Of a stretch of 31,823 nt of DNA, positions 15,832 to 23,712 are shown one piece after another; positions within the stretch are counted from its first letter, which is position 1; the number at the start of each line of letters is the position of its first letter. A program made the translations under genes and the position numbers. Location of the stretch: assembly GCA_964631605.1 (NCBI GenBank), contig CAZVYG010000063.1:1-31823 (forward strand), written 5' to 3'. Under the pieces are notes generated by a model. It was not told where the DNA came from. It saw nothing but the letters and a program-made list of their open reading frames with translations, and did not search any database. Source of the DNA: JARKQH01 sp964631605 (GTDB lineage Bacteria; Verrucomicrobiota; Verrucomicrobiia; Limisphaerales; UBA8199).

Positions 15832-16590
15832 ATGAAGCTCTCGCATGCTTTAATGTTTTTCGCGTTTTTGGCGCCTTGCGTCTTTGTTGCCGGATTGCCG
15901 GCGGCGGATGCCAACCCAAGCCCGGACGGAAAAATTCGCGTGCTGGTGGTAACGGGCGGACACGGATTCGAAAAGCCGCAGTTTTTCCAAATGTTCAAGG
16001 ACAACCCTGACATTGCCTACGAGGCGGTGGAACACCCCAACGCACATGCGAAATGGCGGCCGGAGGCGGCAAAGAGCTATGACGTGATTGTGCTTTACGA
16101 CATGTGGCAACCGATCAACGAGGAGGCCAAGGCGGACCTCCTGGCGCTGCTGCAGGCCGGCAAGGGCCTGGTGGTGCTGCACCACGCCATCGCCTCCTAT
16201 CAAGAGTGGCCGGAATACGCCAAAATCATCGGGGCGAAATATTACCTGGCCAAAACCGTGGTGGACGGGGTGGAAAAGCCGCGCTCGGCCTACAAGCACG
16301 ATGTGCATTTCAAGGTCGGGATCGCGCCGGGCGGGCACCCGGTCACGGCCGGGCTCAAAGACTTTGAGATTCATGACGAGACCTATAAATGGTTTGACGT
16401 GGCCGCGGATGTCACGCCGCTGCTGACGGCGACGGAGCCGGAGAGCGGGCCGGTCATCGGGTGGGCCAAGACCTACGCCGCCTCGCGCGTGGTCTATATT
16501 CAATTGGGGCACGACCATTTCGCATACGAGAACCCCGCCTACCGCCAATTGCTGCGGCAGGCCATCCGCTGGACGGCCCGGAAAAATTAA
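15832..16590 (+). CDS. Secreted ThuA-like domain protein
   Basis: A 252-residue protein beginning at ATG 15832 with a signal peptide (residues about 1-24, hydrophobic MFFAFLAPCVFVAGLPAA). The mature part is a ThuA/glutamine-amidotransferase-like fold: IRVLVVTGGHGFEK, then YDVIVLYDMWQ, then GKGLVVLHHAIASYQEWPEY, then HPVTAGLKDFEIHDETYKWF, then VIGWAKTY and VVYIQLGHDHFAYENP. ThuA was named from trehalose utilisation in rhizobia; secreted versions are abundant in Verrucomicrobia and Planctomycetes and often accompany DUF1080 proteins and sugar oxidoreductases. The exact reaction is not established for this type. A longer frame upstream (to 15658) adds unrelated Pro-rich residues, so the later start with its signal peptide was chosen. 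DUF1638 follows after 51 bases. Confidence 0.9.
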   Translation: MKLSHALMFFAFLAPCVFVAGLPAADANPSPDGKIRVLVVTGGHGFEKPQFFQMFKDNPDIAYEAVEHPNAHAKWRPEAAKSYDVIVLYDMWQPINEEAKADLLALLQAGKGLVVLHHAIASYQEWPEYAKIIGAKYYLAKTVVDGVEKPRSAYKHDVHFKVGIAPGGHPVTAGLKDFEIHDETYKWFDVAADVTPLLTATEPESGPVIGWAKTYAASRVVYIQLGHDHFAYENPAYRQLLRQAIRWTARKN

Positions 16591-16641
16591 AGGACCCGCC
16601 TCCCGCGGCGCGAACCTGGATCCCACTCCCGCCAACCCTGG

Positions 16642-17394
16642 ATGTTTCTTAAGGTCATAGCCTGCGAGATCGCGGTTCGGGAAATCTGCTATGCCGCAGC
16701 CCGCTCCCCTCACCTGGGGGACGTGGAGTTTCTCACCCAAGGCTATCATGACACTCCCGCGACCGGGCGGGTCGAGATCCAAAAGCGAATTGACGCCGTG
16801 GCTGCGGGCAAATACGACGCCATTCTTCTGGGTTACGGCCTGTGCAGCAATATCCTGACGGACCTGACCTGCCCCCATACCCGTCTGGTGATTCCGCGCG
16901 CGCATGATTGCATCACCTTCTTCCTGGGGTCCAAGGAGCGTTACCAACGCTGTTTTACCGAACGACCCGGCACTTACTACTTTACCTCCGGATGGATCGA
17001 GTGCGCCACGCGCCGGGGCGAGAAGAGCCTGTTCCTTGGGGGCGCGTCGGTGCCGGCGAGTTTGAGTCTGAACGCCAACTACGAAGCCTGGGTGGCGAAC
17101 TATGGCGAAGAGCAGGCGCGGTTTCTCATGGAGGAGATGGGCCGCTGGGCCAACTCCTACACCCACGGCACATTGATTGAGTTCGAGTTCCTCAAGCACC
17201 TCGGACTCGAGGAAAAGGTGCGGAGAATCTGCGCGGAAAAAGGCTGGGATTACGACCAACTCGAGGGGGACTTCAGCCTGTTTGAACGCTGGCTGAACGG
17301 CGACTGGCAGGAAGCGGATTTTCTCGTGGTGGAGCCTGGGCAGAAGGTGGTGCCAAGCCACGACGAGCGGATTATCACCGTTGCTCCGGCGTGA
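16642..17394 (+). CDS. DUF1638 family protein
   Basis: A 250-residue cytosolic protein without signal or membrane segment. The DUF1638 pattern is clear: the N-terminal LKVIACEIAVREICYAAARS, then AILLGYGLCSN, then LVIPRAHDCITFFLGSKERY, then GTYYFTSGWIE, and the C-terminal FLVVEPGQKVV. Conserved Cys in the GYGLC and AHDCITFFLGS segments could bind a metal or cofactor. In other genomes the family often lies beside URO-D-like and corrinoid methyltransferase genes; here a URO-D family gene is the convergent neighbour, only 9 bases away, which fits that association. Biochemical function is unknown. It follows the ThuA-like gene at 51 bases and may be cotranscribed. Confidence 0.85.
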   Translation: MFLKVIACEIAVREICYAAARSPHLGDVEFLTQGYHDTPATGRVEIQKRIDAVAAGKYDAILLGYGLCSNILTDLTCPHTRLVIPRAHDCITFFLGSKERYQRCFTERPGTYYFTSGWIECATRRGEKSLFLGGASVPASLSLNANYEAWVANYGEEQARFLMEEMGRWANSYTHGTLIEFEFLKHLGLEEKVRRICAEKGWDYDQLEGDFSLFERWLNGDWQEADFLVVEPGQKVVPSHDERIITVAPA

Positions 17395-17403
17395 GCCCGC
17401 GGG

Positions 17404-18846
17404 TCAAAAGCTCAGCAGCAACTGCCAGATATACATGTTCCCGAAGGCGTCTATGTCCTCCCAGACCTTGCGGATCAGCTCCGGGCAGCCGGTGATCTCC
17501 GGCAACTCCTTCACCCGTTCCTCCCACGGAAAACAGACCCCCGGCCGAACCGCGGGAATGGGCCGGCCGGCGAGGCCCTGAACCTGCTGGCGGCTGGCGC
17601 GGGACGACGGCAGTTCGGCGGGCGGGGTGGCCGCCGGCGGCTGGTAGCTGCCGGCCGAATACACGCCATCTTCCAGCGCCGTCTCGGTCATGGCGCGCAG
17701 GTTCTCGACGCTGGTATCGTCCTGCATAATCGCTCCGGCATCCAGAATGTAGCCGCCGTTGCCCGCGACTTCCTTCAGGACGCGCCGGCAAAAAACCCGG
17801 ACCTCGTCCGGTTCGCCAAAACTCAACAGGGTGTTGGGGACGCCCCCGCTGAGGGCGAATTTGTCATGGAGCTTTTGATGCACGTGAAAGATGTCGTCCT
17901 GGTCGCAATGAAAGACGATACTGCGGTCCGGCAGCTCCCGGAAAGTCTCGAGGTGATGTTTCCACTTCCCCTCGGCATAGAAGAGAGTCTGGTGGCCATG
18001 CTTCCAGAATTCTTCAATGATTGGCTTGAGCGTGGGCCAGTAATGGGAAGCGAACTGACGGGGGTTGATGAACGGGACGCAGCCGCGGTGCATCCAGAAG
18101 CCAATGGGAACCAGGTTGGCCGGGTCGGCCGTCGTGAGGCCCACGTGGCACAAATGCGGCATGAGCGCTTCGCACGCCTGGAGCACCTTGTGCGGCTGGG
18201 TGTGCATGTCCAGCGTCAAGCCGACATACCCCCGCAGCTTGTCGGCGAGGATGTCAAAAGGCGCCTTGAAAATCCCGGCGATGGCAGAGACCGTCCCGGC
18301 CTCGGAACGCAGCCGGGCGATCTGGGGACCGAAGGCGTAAAAGTAGGAGAGCATCGCCATGGCGCCTTTCACCAAAGCCAGACTGTGGCGATAGGTGGAG
18401 GGAGCGCCGGGTTTTACCGCCTCGGTCGAGACGCGGGGCAGCCAAGTGTTGTAGAGGAACGCGGTCGGGTCGGCGATGAGGGCGTCGTATTCGTCCGCCT
18501 TCATGAACGCGTTGCCTTCCGCCGGCTCGATGTAGTTGAAGCCGGTCGTATGCGGAATGCCGATGCCCGGGATGCCGTAGTAACGCAAGCCGACGGCTTG
18601 GGCCAGGCCCGTCCAGACGTAAACCATGTTGGGCACAACCGCGTCCCACTCAAACCCTTTGGCGGTCTGTAACGCGGCTTCGAAGGCCTTGGTGTAATCG
18701 TGAGCCACCTCCTGACAGGTGAAGCCGGCGTACCGGGCGGTAAACTCGGCGACGAACGGCCGAATGGGGACGCGGTCCGGCTTTTCGTTGCGCATCGCGG
18801 TAATGTAGCGGTTCAGGCTGGCCTGATAACGGTGTTCGGTGTTCAT
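17404..18846 (-). CDS. Uroporphyrinogen decarboxylase (URO-D) superfamily protein, long form
   Basis: A 480-residue protein, longer than true HemE (about 350). Family features: NEKPDRVPIRPF near residue 24, the YIEPAEGNAFMKADEYDALIADP segment, and later barrel strands with LVPIGFWMHRGCVPFINPRQF, LFYAEGKWKHHLE, SIVFHCDQDDIF and NGGYILDAGAIMQDD. The HemE N-terminal Arg/Asp signature is absent, as is the H-x-C zinc motif of MtaA-like methyltransferases (FHCDQDD stands near that place). The role is therefore more likely in methyl or corrinoid chemistry, or unknown, than in haem synthesis. The last 100 residues form an extra C-terminal region after a Pro/Ala linker. ATG 18846 was chosen; it is 36 bases after the SPFH gene on the same strand and convergent with DUF1638. 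Confidence 0.8.
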   Translation of the reverse strand: MNTEHRYQASLNRYITAMRNEKPDRVPIRPFVAEFTARYAGFTCQEVAHDYTKAFEAALQTAKGFEWDAVVPNMVYVWTGLAQAVGLRYYGIPGIGIPHTTGFNYIEPAEGNAFMKADEYDALIADPTAFLYNTWLPRVSTEAVKPGAPSTYRHSLALVKGAMAMLSYFYAFGPQIARLRSEAGTVSAIAGIFKAPFDILADKLRGYVGLTLDMHTQPHKVLQACEALMPHLCHVGLTTADPANLVPIGFWMHRGCVPFINPRQFASHYWPTLKPIIEEFWKHGHQTLFYAEGKWKHHLETFRELPDRSIVFHCDQDDIFHVHQKLHDKFALSGGVPNTLLSFGEPDEVRVFCRRVLKEVAGNGGYILDAGAIMQDDTSVENLRAMTETALEDGVYSAGSYQPPAATPPAELPSSRASRQQVQGLAGRPIPAVRPGVCFPWEERVKELPEITGCPELIRKVWEDIDAFGNMYIWQLLLSF

Positions 18847-18882
18847 GGGCAGGTTGCGCCGCAAGTTGCATGAGCCGCCACG

Positions 18883-19809
18883 TCAGCCCCCTGGTTTCGC
18901 AACCGGGGCCCCGGAACACGGCTCGAGGACGGTGGCGGTCAGTTGCTTGAGCAGCTCGTTGCCTTTCGGGATCAGGGTAATGTCCGCCTCGCCCTCCACG
19001 ATCTTCTGGGCTTCGAGAATGTCAAACATGGCAAACAGGATGTCCCGGTCACGGGCGATGTCCTGGAGCGCGGCGCCAACGATGCGGGGCCGCAGGGCGG
19101 CGGCTTTGGCGAACTCGATGGCGGCGCGGCGCTCGGCGGTGCTGGTGATGATGCTGACCTGGTTGGCGCCATCCTGCCTGATTGCCGAGGTGACCTGTCG
19201 CAGCCGGTTGACGACTTTGGACTCGATCTGCTTGATCATGCCCGGGTCGCGGAAATGGACCTTGCGGATGTAAACCGAGCCGAGTTTGTATCCCCAATCG
19301 TGCGATTTGGGGGAGACCTCCTCGCGGACGGACTGGCTCATGGCGTGGCGGTTTTCGAGCATGTTCTCGAGCTTGAGGTTGCTCAGGCACCGGACGGCCG
19401 CGCTGCTGACATTAGCCCGCAGGGAGCCCCGCGGATCCGCGTTCTTAAACAAATAAGCCACCGGGTCGCTAATGAACATTTCGTACCAAATGCCGATGCC
19501 CATGGGGGCGCCCTCCTCGGAATTCACCGGCTGGCTGCGCAGGTATTCCTGGTCCAGGCGCATGTCCAGCACATGACAGCGTCCGATCCAATTGACCAGT
19601 GGGGCTTTCCAGCCCAGCTTGAACCAGAGGAGGTGCAGTCCCGGCTCATTGAGAACCAGGACCACCTTGCCGAACAACACATAGACACGGCACTGGCGCT
19701 CCTGGACGATGGTGTAAACCCCGAGGGCGCGGCAGAACGCCGACACGACCGGCCCGAGGATGAAGAGCGCGAGGAACGTGCCAACGCCAGCAATGAGGAA
19801 ATCAACCAT
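18883..19809 (-). CDS. SPFH/band-7 domain membrane protein (second of pair)
   Basis: A 308-residue protein with an N-terminal membrane helix (about residues 3-28) followed by a band-7 domain: YTIVQERQCRVYVLFGKV, LNEPGLHLLWFKLGWKAP and the QEYLRSQPVNSEEGAPMGIGIWYEMFISDPVAYLFKNAD strands. A helical region with ERRAAIEFAKAAALRPRIVG ends it. Such stomatin/HflK/HflC-like proteins assemble into membrane rings that scaffold proteases or other complexes. It overlaps the upstream SPFH gene by 8 bases, so the two are probably made in a fixed ratio and may form a hetero-oligomer, as HflK and HflC do. No FtsH is nearby. Confidence 0.85.
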   Translation of the reverse strand: MVDFLIAGVGTFLALFILGPVVSAFCRALGVYTIVQERQCRVYVLFGKVVLVLNEPGLHLLWFKLGWKAPLVNWIGRCHVLDMRLDQEYLRSQPVNSEEGAPMGIGIWYEMFISDPVAYLFKNADPRGSLRANVSSAAVRCLSNLKLENMLENRHAMSQSVREEVSPKSHDWGYKLGSVYIRKVHFRDPGMIKQIESKVVNRLRQVTSAIRQDGANQVSIITSTAERRAAIEFAKAAALRPRIVGAALQDIARDRDILFAMFDILEAQKIVEGEADITLIPKGNELLKQLTATVLEPCSGAPVAKPGG

Positions 19810-20797
19810 GGGGCACCTCCAGGATGGCGCGGCTGGCCTCGCTGAACAGTTTAAGACGCACGTTCCGCACGTAGGCCGGCAGCGCGTCGGGTCCGGTCTT
19901 TTTCAACTCGCGCAACTGATCTGCCACGGCTTTGAGCGGTTCCACCTCGGCCTGCGCCTTGAGGGTTTCGATCTCGACGGCCGTGCGCGATTGCACCAGT
20001 TTCTGGTCCGCAGCGGCTTGGGCCAGGCTGATGTCGGACGAAACCTGATTATAGGCGGTATTGATGGCCGCGAGAGCGGACTCCACCTCCGGCGGCGGGT
20101 CAATGCCGGTGATCAGGGAGGCATCCAGGGCAATGCCGTAGCGCGCCTCGGAGGAACGGCATTCACGGTCCATGTGCTCGTTGATCGCACGCAGGTTCTT
20201 CCGGAGGTCATTGATGGAAACCCCTATGGCAACCGTGGCGTTTTCGGGCGTGGGAAGCACTCCTTCCGCGGGTGGCGGCGGAGCTTCGAAGTTCGCGATC
20301 CTCTCGCGGAGAACCGAGGTAAAGTAGCCCATGACATGGACGATGGGCCGCTTGACGCCAAACAGGTAGGCGTAAAGATTCTTTTCGGAAACGCGATAGC
20401 GGATTTGGCCGGTCAAGCCTGTGTTCAACTGGTCCTTGGTGACCGCCTCGAGCAGGGTGCCGCTTTGGTTGGCTGAGGGCGTCTCCGGGTCGAACGCCAT
20501 GTTTACCGTCTGCGTGGCGATGGAGACCTTGTAAACCTTTTCCCAAGGCCATTTGAAGTAGGGGCCGCCGGGCGGGATCACCCGCACCTGAGGATAGGCA
20601 TAGCGCTGACGTTCCTCGGGGCGCAGGTGCTCGGCGATGGGGTCCTGGAGGATGGTGGCCTCGCCGACCCGCTCGGCCCGGCCAAAACCAGTCTTCACGG
20701 CCCGCTCGTCCTGGTTGACCGTGTAGATGCCTGCCACCAGGTAGCGCACCAGAAACCAGGCAACGAACCCGGCCACAACTCCCATCGCGATCGTCAT
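19802..20797 (-). CDS. SPFH/band-7 domain membrane protein (first of pair, HflK-like)
   Basis: A 331-residue protein starting at ATG 20797 (an in-frame TTG at 20809 is less likely). One membrane helix (about residues 3-23) leads into TVNQDERAVKTGFGRAERV, VIPPGGPYFKWPWEKVYKVSIATQTV and the RYRVSEKNLYAYLFG strands, then VLRERIANFE. This is the classic band-7 order. A helical C-terminal part rich in Ala, Glu and Gln (SDISLAQAAADQKLVQSRTAVEIETLKAQ) would form the coiled-coil wall of an SPFH cage. It lies 14 bases after the DUF1080 gene and overlaps the next SPFH gene by 8, so it sits in the middle of a minus-strand run. Confidence 0.88.
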   Translation of the reverse strand: MTIAMGVVAGFVAWFLVRYLVAGIYTVNQDERAVKTGFGRAERVGEATILQDPIAEHLRPEERQRYAYPQVRVIPPGGPYFKWPWEKVYKVSIATQTVNMAFDPETPSANQSGTLLEAVTKDQLNTGLTGQIRYRVSEKNLYAYLFGVKRPIVHVMGYFTSVLRERIANFEAPPPPAEGVLPTPENATVAIGVSINDLRKNLRAINEHMDRECRSSEARYGIALDASLITGIDPPPEVESALAAINTAYNQVSSDISLAQAAADQKLVQSRTAVEIETLKAQAEVEPLKAVADQLRELKKTGPDALPAYVRNVRLKLFSEASRAILEVPHG

Positions 20798-20811
20798 GGG
20801 GCCTGTCAATG

Positions 20812-21987
20812 TTAGCGTTTATCCCACCGCTGCTCCTTGATGAGCTTTTGCACTTCGACCCTTGGCCCGAAATCGGCCGGCAGGAACTTGTGGGCAGCCA
20901 AATACTGGAAGACGGCGTCCAACCTTTTGACTTCGTCCTTCCTGCCAGCCAACTGGTCCGGCGGCAACTGCCGCAAGCTGGCGACGTACTGCCGGGCCAG
21001 TTCTTCCGCCTGCTGCTGGGCTGCGAAGTCTTTTTGATAGATAAGCGACTCAAAAAGGCGATACATCCGAGGCAGGGGGGTGGGCAGCTTGGCGGCGTCC
21101 TTTCGAATGCTCTCGGCAATTTCCCGGCGTTTGGCCATGGCGGCCTCGGTGCTCAGCCAGCCGTCGGTTCCCCCCTCGACCGCGCGTGGCGGCAGCTTCC
21201 GGTACCAAATATTCCGGAACCGCACGGGATTGCCGTGATCCTGGAGCTTCAGCGGGCCGCGCTCGGGAAACGGTCCGGGCGTGGTTCGTCTCATGTGGCC
21301 GGTGGGACCTTCCAAGGGGGTGTGGTCCTGCACCAACACACCATTGACAAAGACGGTTACGTAGCCGGGATCCAGCACTTTACCGTCGCGATAGATCGGG
21401 CGGCGAAAAACAATGTCATAGACCTGGAATTGGCCGGGCGGCCGCAAGGGGTTGACCATCGGCGGATTGACACCGTAAACGGAGCCGGCGTAGCCGTCGG
21501 CGTAGGTTTCGTTGTTATAGCAGTCCAGTACCTGGACCTCGCAAAGGCCCATCAGAAAGATGCCACTGTTGCCGCGGCCCTGACTGGAACCCTCGACCTT
21601 TGCCGGCGCCGCCCACTCGACATGGAGCTGGCAATCGCCGAATTCCTCAATGGTGCGGATATCGCCCGCCTTGGCCACCACCTCCATGTAGCCGTCTTTG
21701 ACGAGCCATTGGGCCGGCCCGCCTTCCTCTTTGGCGGACTTCCATTTGCTGAGGTCTGTTCCGTCGAACAGCACAATGGCATCGGACGGCGGTTTGCCGG
21801 CCTGCTCGGGCGTGCTGAAGGTGCCCGGAGTAACGACCGGCGGTTTGGGCCGGTTCTGATCATGAATCGCCCACGGATGATGATCGTCGGGCGGGTCACC
21901 ATAAAAAACCTGCCCGAAGGCCGCAGGCAGCACGCTGGTGGTCAGAAAGGTCATGGAAAGCAATGAGAAGCGGAAAGCACGTTTCAT
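20812..21987 (-). CDS. Secreted DUF1080 (3-keto-disaccharide hydrolase family) protein with helical tail
   Basis: A 391-residue protein. Signal peptide residues 1-25 (FSLLSMTFLTTSVLPAAFG). The lectin-like DUF1080 domain (about residues 65-265) shows IVLFDGTDLSKW, VKDGYMEVVAKAGDIRT, FGDCQLHVEWAAP, GNSGIFLMGLCEVQVLDCY and GHMRRTTPGPFPERGPLKLQDHGNPVRFRNIWYRKL. Some family members cleave 3-keto-glycosides produced by oxidation of disaccharides; most are uncharacterised. A further 125 residues or so of charged helices follow the domain, which most DUF1080 proteins lack. Downstream, 14 bases away, is the SPFH pair; upstream is a DUF4038 hydrolase. A tandem 13-mer lies in the upstream region. Confidence 0.9.
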   Translation of the reverse strand: MKRAFRFSLLSMTFLTTSVLPAAFGQVFYGDPPDDHHPWAIHDQNRPKPPVVTPGTFSTPEQAGKPPSDAIVLFDGTDLSKWKSAKEEGGPAQWLVKDGYMEVVAKAGDIRTIEEFGDCQLHVEWAAPAKVEGSSQGRGNSGIFLMGLCEVQVLDCYNNETYADGYAGSVYGVNPPMVNPLRPPGQFQVYDIVFRRPIYRDGKVLDPGYVTVFVNGVLVQDHTPLEGPTGHMRRTTPGPFPERGPLKLQDHGNPVRFRNIWYRKLPPRAVEGGTDGWLSTEAAMAKRREIAESIRKDAAKLPTPLPRMYRLFESLIYQKDFAAQQQAEELARQYVASLRQLPPDQLAGRKDEVKRLDAVFQYLAAHKFLPADFGPRVEVQKLIKEQRWDKR

Positions 21988-22023
21988 GGCTCCGGATTGT
22001 CCTCGGCTGAACCCGAATCGTCA

Positions 22024-22049
22024 ATCCCGAAGGTGCATCCCGAAGGTGC
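22024..22049. repeat. Perfect tandem 13-bp repeat upstream of the DUF1080 gene
   Basis: The 13-mer ATCCCGAAGGTGC occurs twice back to back at 22024-22036 and 22037-22049, 37 bases before the DUF1080 start on the minus strand. It could be a regulator site or a slippage duplication. Confidence 0.6.
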
Positions 22050-22124
22050 TTCGGTGCCTGTTTGAAGCGAGGACGTTCGGCCAGGCCCGGTACGGAGCTT
22101 ACAGGCATGGGGCGGAGGGTCGCT

Positions 22125-23561
22125 TTAGGGCCGGCCAGGCTTCGGGAAATTCCGCGATTCATCGTCCAGCACCAACACCCAGTCCTGCATTTCACCCATG
22201 GCGGGGGGACTGAATTCCCGCTCGCCGGTATTGGGGAATGTGCCCACGAGTTGGGCACGTCCAGTGCGCGGATCATACCACCACGCCTTCACCTGCGGAC
22301 CTTTGACTTTGTTCATGCGAACCTTGAAACTGCGTCCCGCCGGGGTATAGACCATCGCGTAGCTGCCCTCGGCGTCGCGCGTGGCAACCATCCGGTATCG
22401 CCCCGCGCCCGGGACGGCCGTCGGCACCGAGGTGGTCACGATGATGTCATTGTCCGGCATTCGGGTCAGGAAGGGACGGGACTCCAGCAGCCAGCGGGCA
22501 TGTTGCATCTGGCCCGCCCCTGGCTGGTCCACAGCCTCGAACCATGGCAGCAAGGGATTGTTGACCGGCTTGCGCGCCGGCGTCCACATCTGCCATACGG
22601 AGTGGTGCCCGTAGGTGTGCCCGAACGCGCCGCTGAACAGGTCCCAATAAAGCGGACGGCGCACGTCCGCCGCAATGGAGTGTCCCTGCTTGCCGGCATC
22701 GAAGGAGACAGGGTGATCCTCATAGAGGGGTTCACCATCGAGCACCGGCTTGACCGGTTTTCGGTCATAATCGGCCCGGGTGTTTTCATACCTGCCGGTG
22801 TACTCCGCCCCATGGCCGTTCTGTCGCATATTGAAGTTCAGCCAATCCGCCTCGTGGAAATACTGCGAGGAACTGCCCCCGCCGCGCGGATGAAACGTGA
22901 TGAGGTGGCTGCCGCCGTCCCCCCGCCGCAAGCCTCGCGCCATGGCGGCGATGATCTCCTTTTGCGCATCATTATCCACCGTCCGGTCGCCTCCAAGAAT
23001 CCAAATGAGCGCCTTGTCACGATACCGTTTCCCCAGCCACTCCCCATACGTTTCCGCCTTTTCGCGTGTAAAGAGAGGTTTGCCATCCTTCACGGCGTCA
23101 TGCCAATAACGCCCCCATGTGGGCAGGAAACCAATGTAAAGTCCCAGCGTCTCCGCTTTGTTCACAATGTAATCCACATGGTCCCAGTAATCATTGTCGG
23201 CCCCTTCGCGCACGGCGGGCCGCCCTGGGTCGAGATCCACCAAGGGCAGAAACCCGTAGGGGTTGGGATCGGCGTGTCCATCCAGCTCGGCCAGAGCCAC
23301 CGCCTGAATCACAGTGAATCCCTTGGCCGCCCGGTTGGCCAGGTAGCGATCCGCCTCCTCGCGGTTCAGGCGGTGGAACAACTCCCACGCCGTGTCTCCC
23401 AGGTAGAAAAACGGCCGCCCATCCTCATACACCAGAAAGCGCCGGTTCTCTGACACGCACAATTTCGGGGCCGCAGCCCGGGCCTCAAGCCGCGCGCAGG
23501 CCGAGGACCCGAGAACTGCCAAAACCAGGAGTATCCTGAGATTTGCGTATGTGTTGAGCAT
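22125..23561 (-). CDS. Secreted DUF4038 apiosidase-like glycoside hydrolase with collagen-binding-like C-terminal domain
   Basis: A 478-residue protein from ATG 23561 with a signal peptide (ILLVLAVLGSSACARLEARA; the Cys could be lipidated but the box is poor). The TIM-barrel DUF4038 domain shows RFLVYEDGRPFFYLGDTAWELFHRL, RAAKGFTVIQAVAL, GLYIGFLPTWGRYW, ALIWILGGDR, VLDGEPLYE (probable catalytic Glu) and the later HHSVWQMW. From about residue 380 a beta-sandwich follows (DIIVTTSVP, YAMVYTPAGRSFKVRM, KAWWYDPRTG, DWVLVLDD), the type labelled putative collagen-binding domain. Characterised relatives remove apiose from plant pectin; the true substrate here is unknown. It starts the minus-strand run toward DUF1080 and the SPFH genes. 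Confidence 0.88.
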   Translation of the reverse strand: MLNTYANLRILLVLAVLGSSACARLEARAAAPKLCVSENRRFLVYEDGRPFFYLGDTAWELFHRLNREEADRYLANRAAKGFTVIQAVALAELDGHADPNPYGFLPLVDLDPGRPAVREGADNDYWDHVDYIVNKAETLGLYIGFLPTWGRYWHDAVKDGKPLFTREKAETYGEWLGKRYRDKALIWILGGDRTVDNDAQKEIIAAMARGLRRGDGGSHLITFHPRGGGSSSQYFHEADWLNFNMRQNGHGAEYTGRYENTRADYDRKPVKPVLDGEPLYEDHPVSFDAGKQGHSIAADVRRPLYWDLFSGAFGHTYGHHSVWQMWTPARKPVNNPLLPWFEAVDQPGAGQMQHARWLLESRPFLTRMPDNDIIVTTSVPTAVPGAGRYRMVATRDAEGSYAMVYTPAGRSFKVRMNKVKGPQVKAWWYDPRTGRAQLVGTFPNTGEREFSPPAMGEMQDWVLVLDDESRNFPKPGRP

Positions 23562-23677
23562 GACGCCACCGTGCCCGATTCCGAGAAACTTGGCCAGCAA
23601 TTTTCAGCTCGAAGTCGGCCAATAACTCTCCGCCGGCATGGGAAGTCTCGCGCACACCGCGCACCAGCCTTGGAGCG

Positions 23678-23707
23678 GGCTGGCGGCTGTCAGAGTGCCC
23701 GCCAGCC
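23678..23707 (-). terminator. Strong hairpin after the prepilin gene
   Basis: A perfect 9-bp inverted repeat GGCTGGCGG / CCGCCAGCC with a 12-base loop lies 5 bases beyond the prepilin stop on the minus strand. No T-tract follows. It probably ends the prepilin transcript before the DUF4038 gene. Confidence 0.5.
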
Positions 23708-23712
23708 GAATC

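Noticed and set aside
17404..18846. Calling the URO-D protein HemE of haem synthesis
   Set aside because: It is about 130 residues too long, lacks the HemE N-terminal signature, and has no haem genes nearby.
22062..23453. Long plus-strand open frame (463 codons) opposite the DUF4038 gene
   Set aside because: The minus strand has a signal peptide and conserved hydrolase motifs; the plus frame is a composition shadow.
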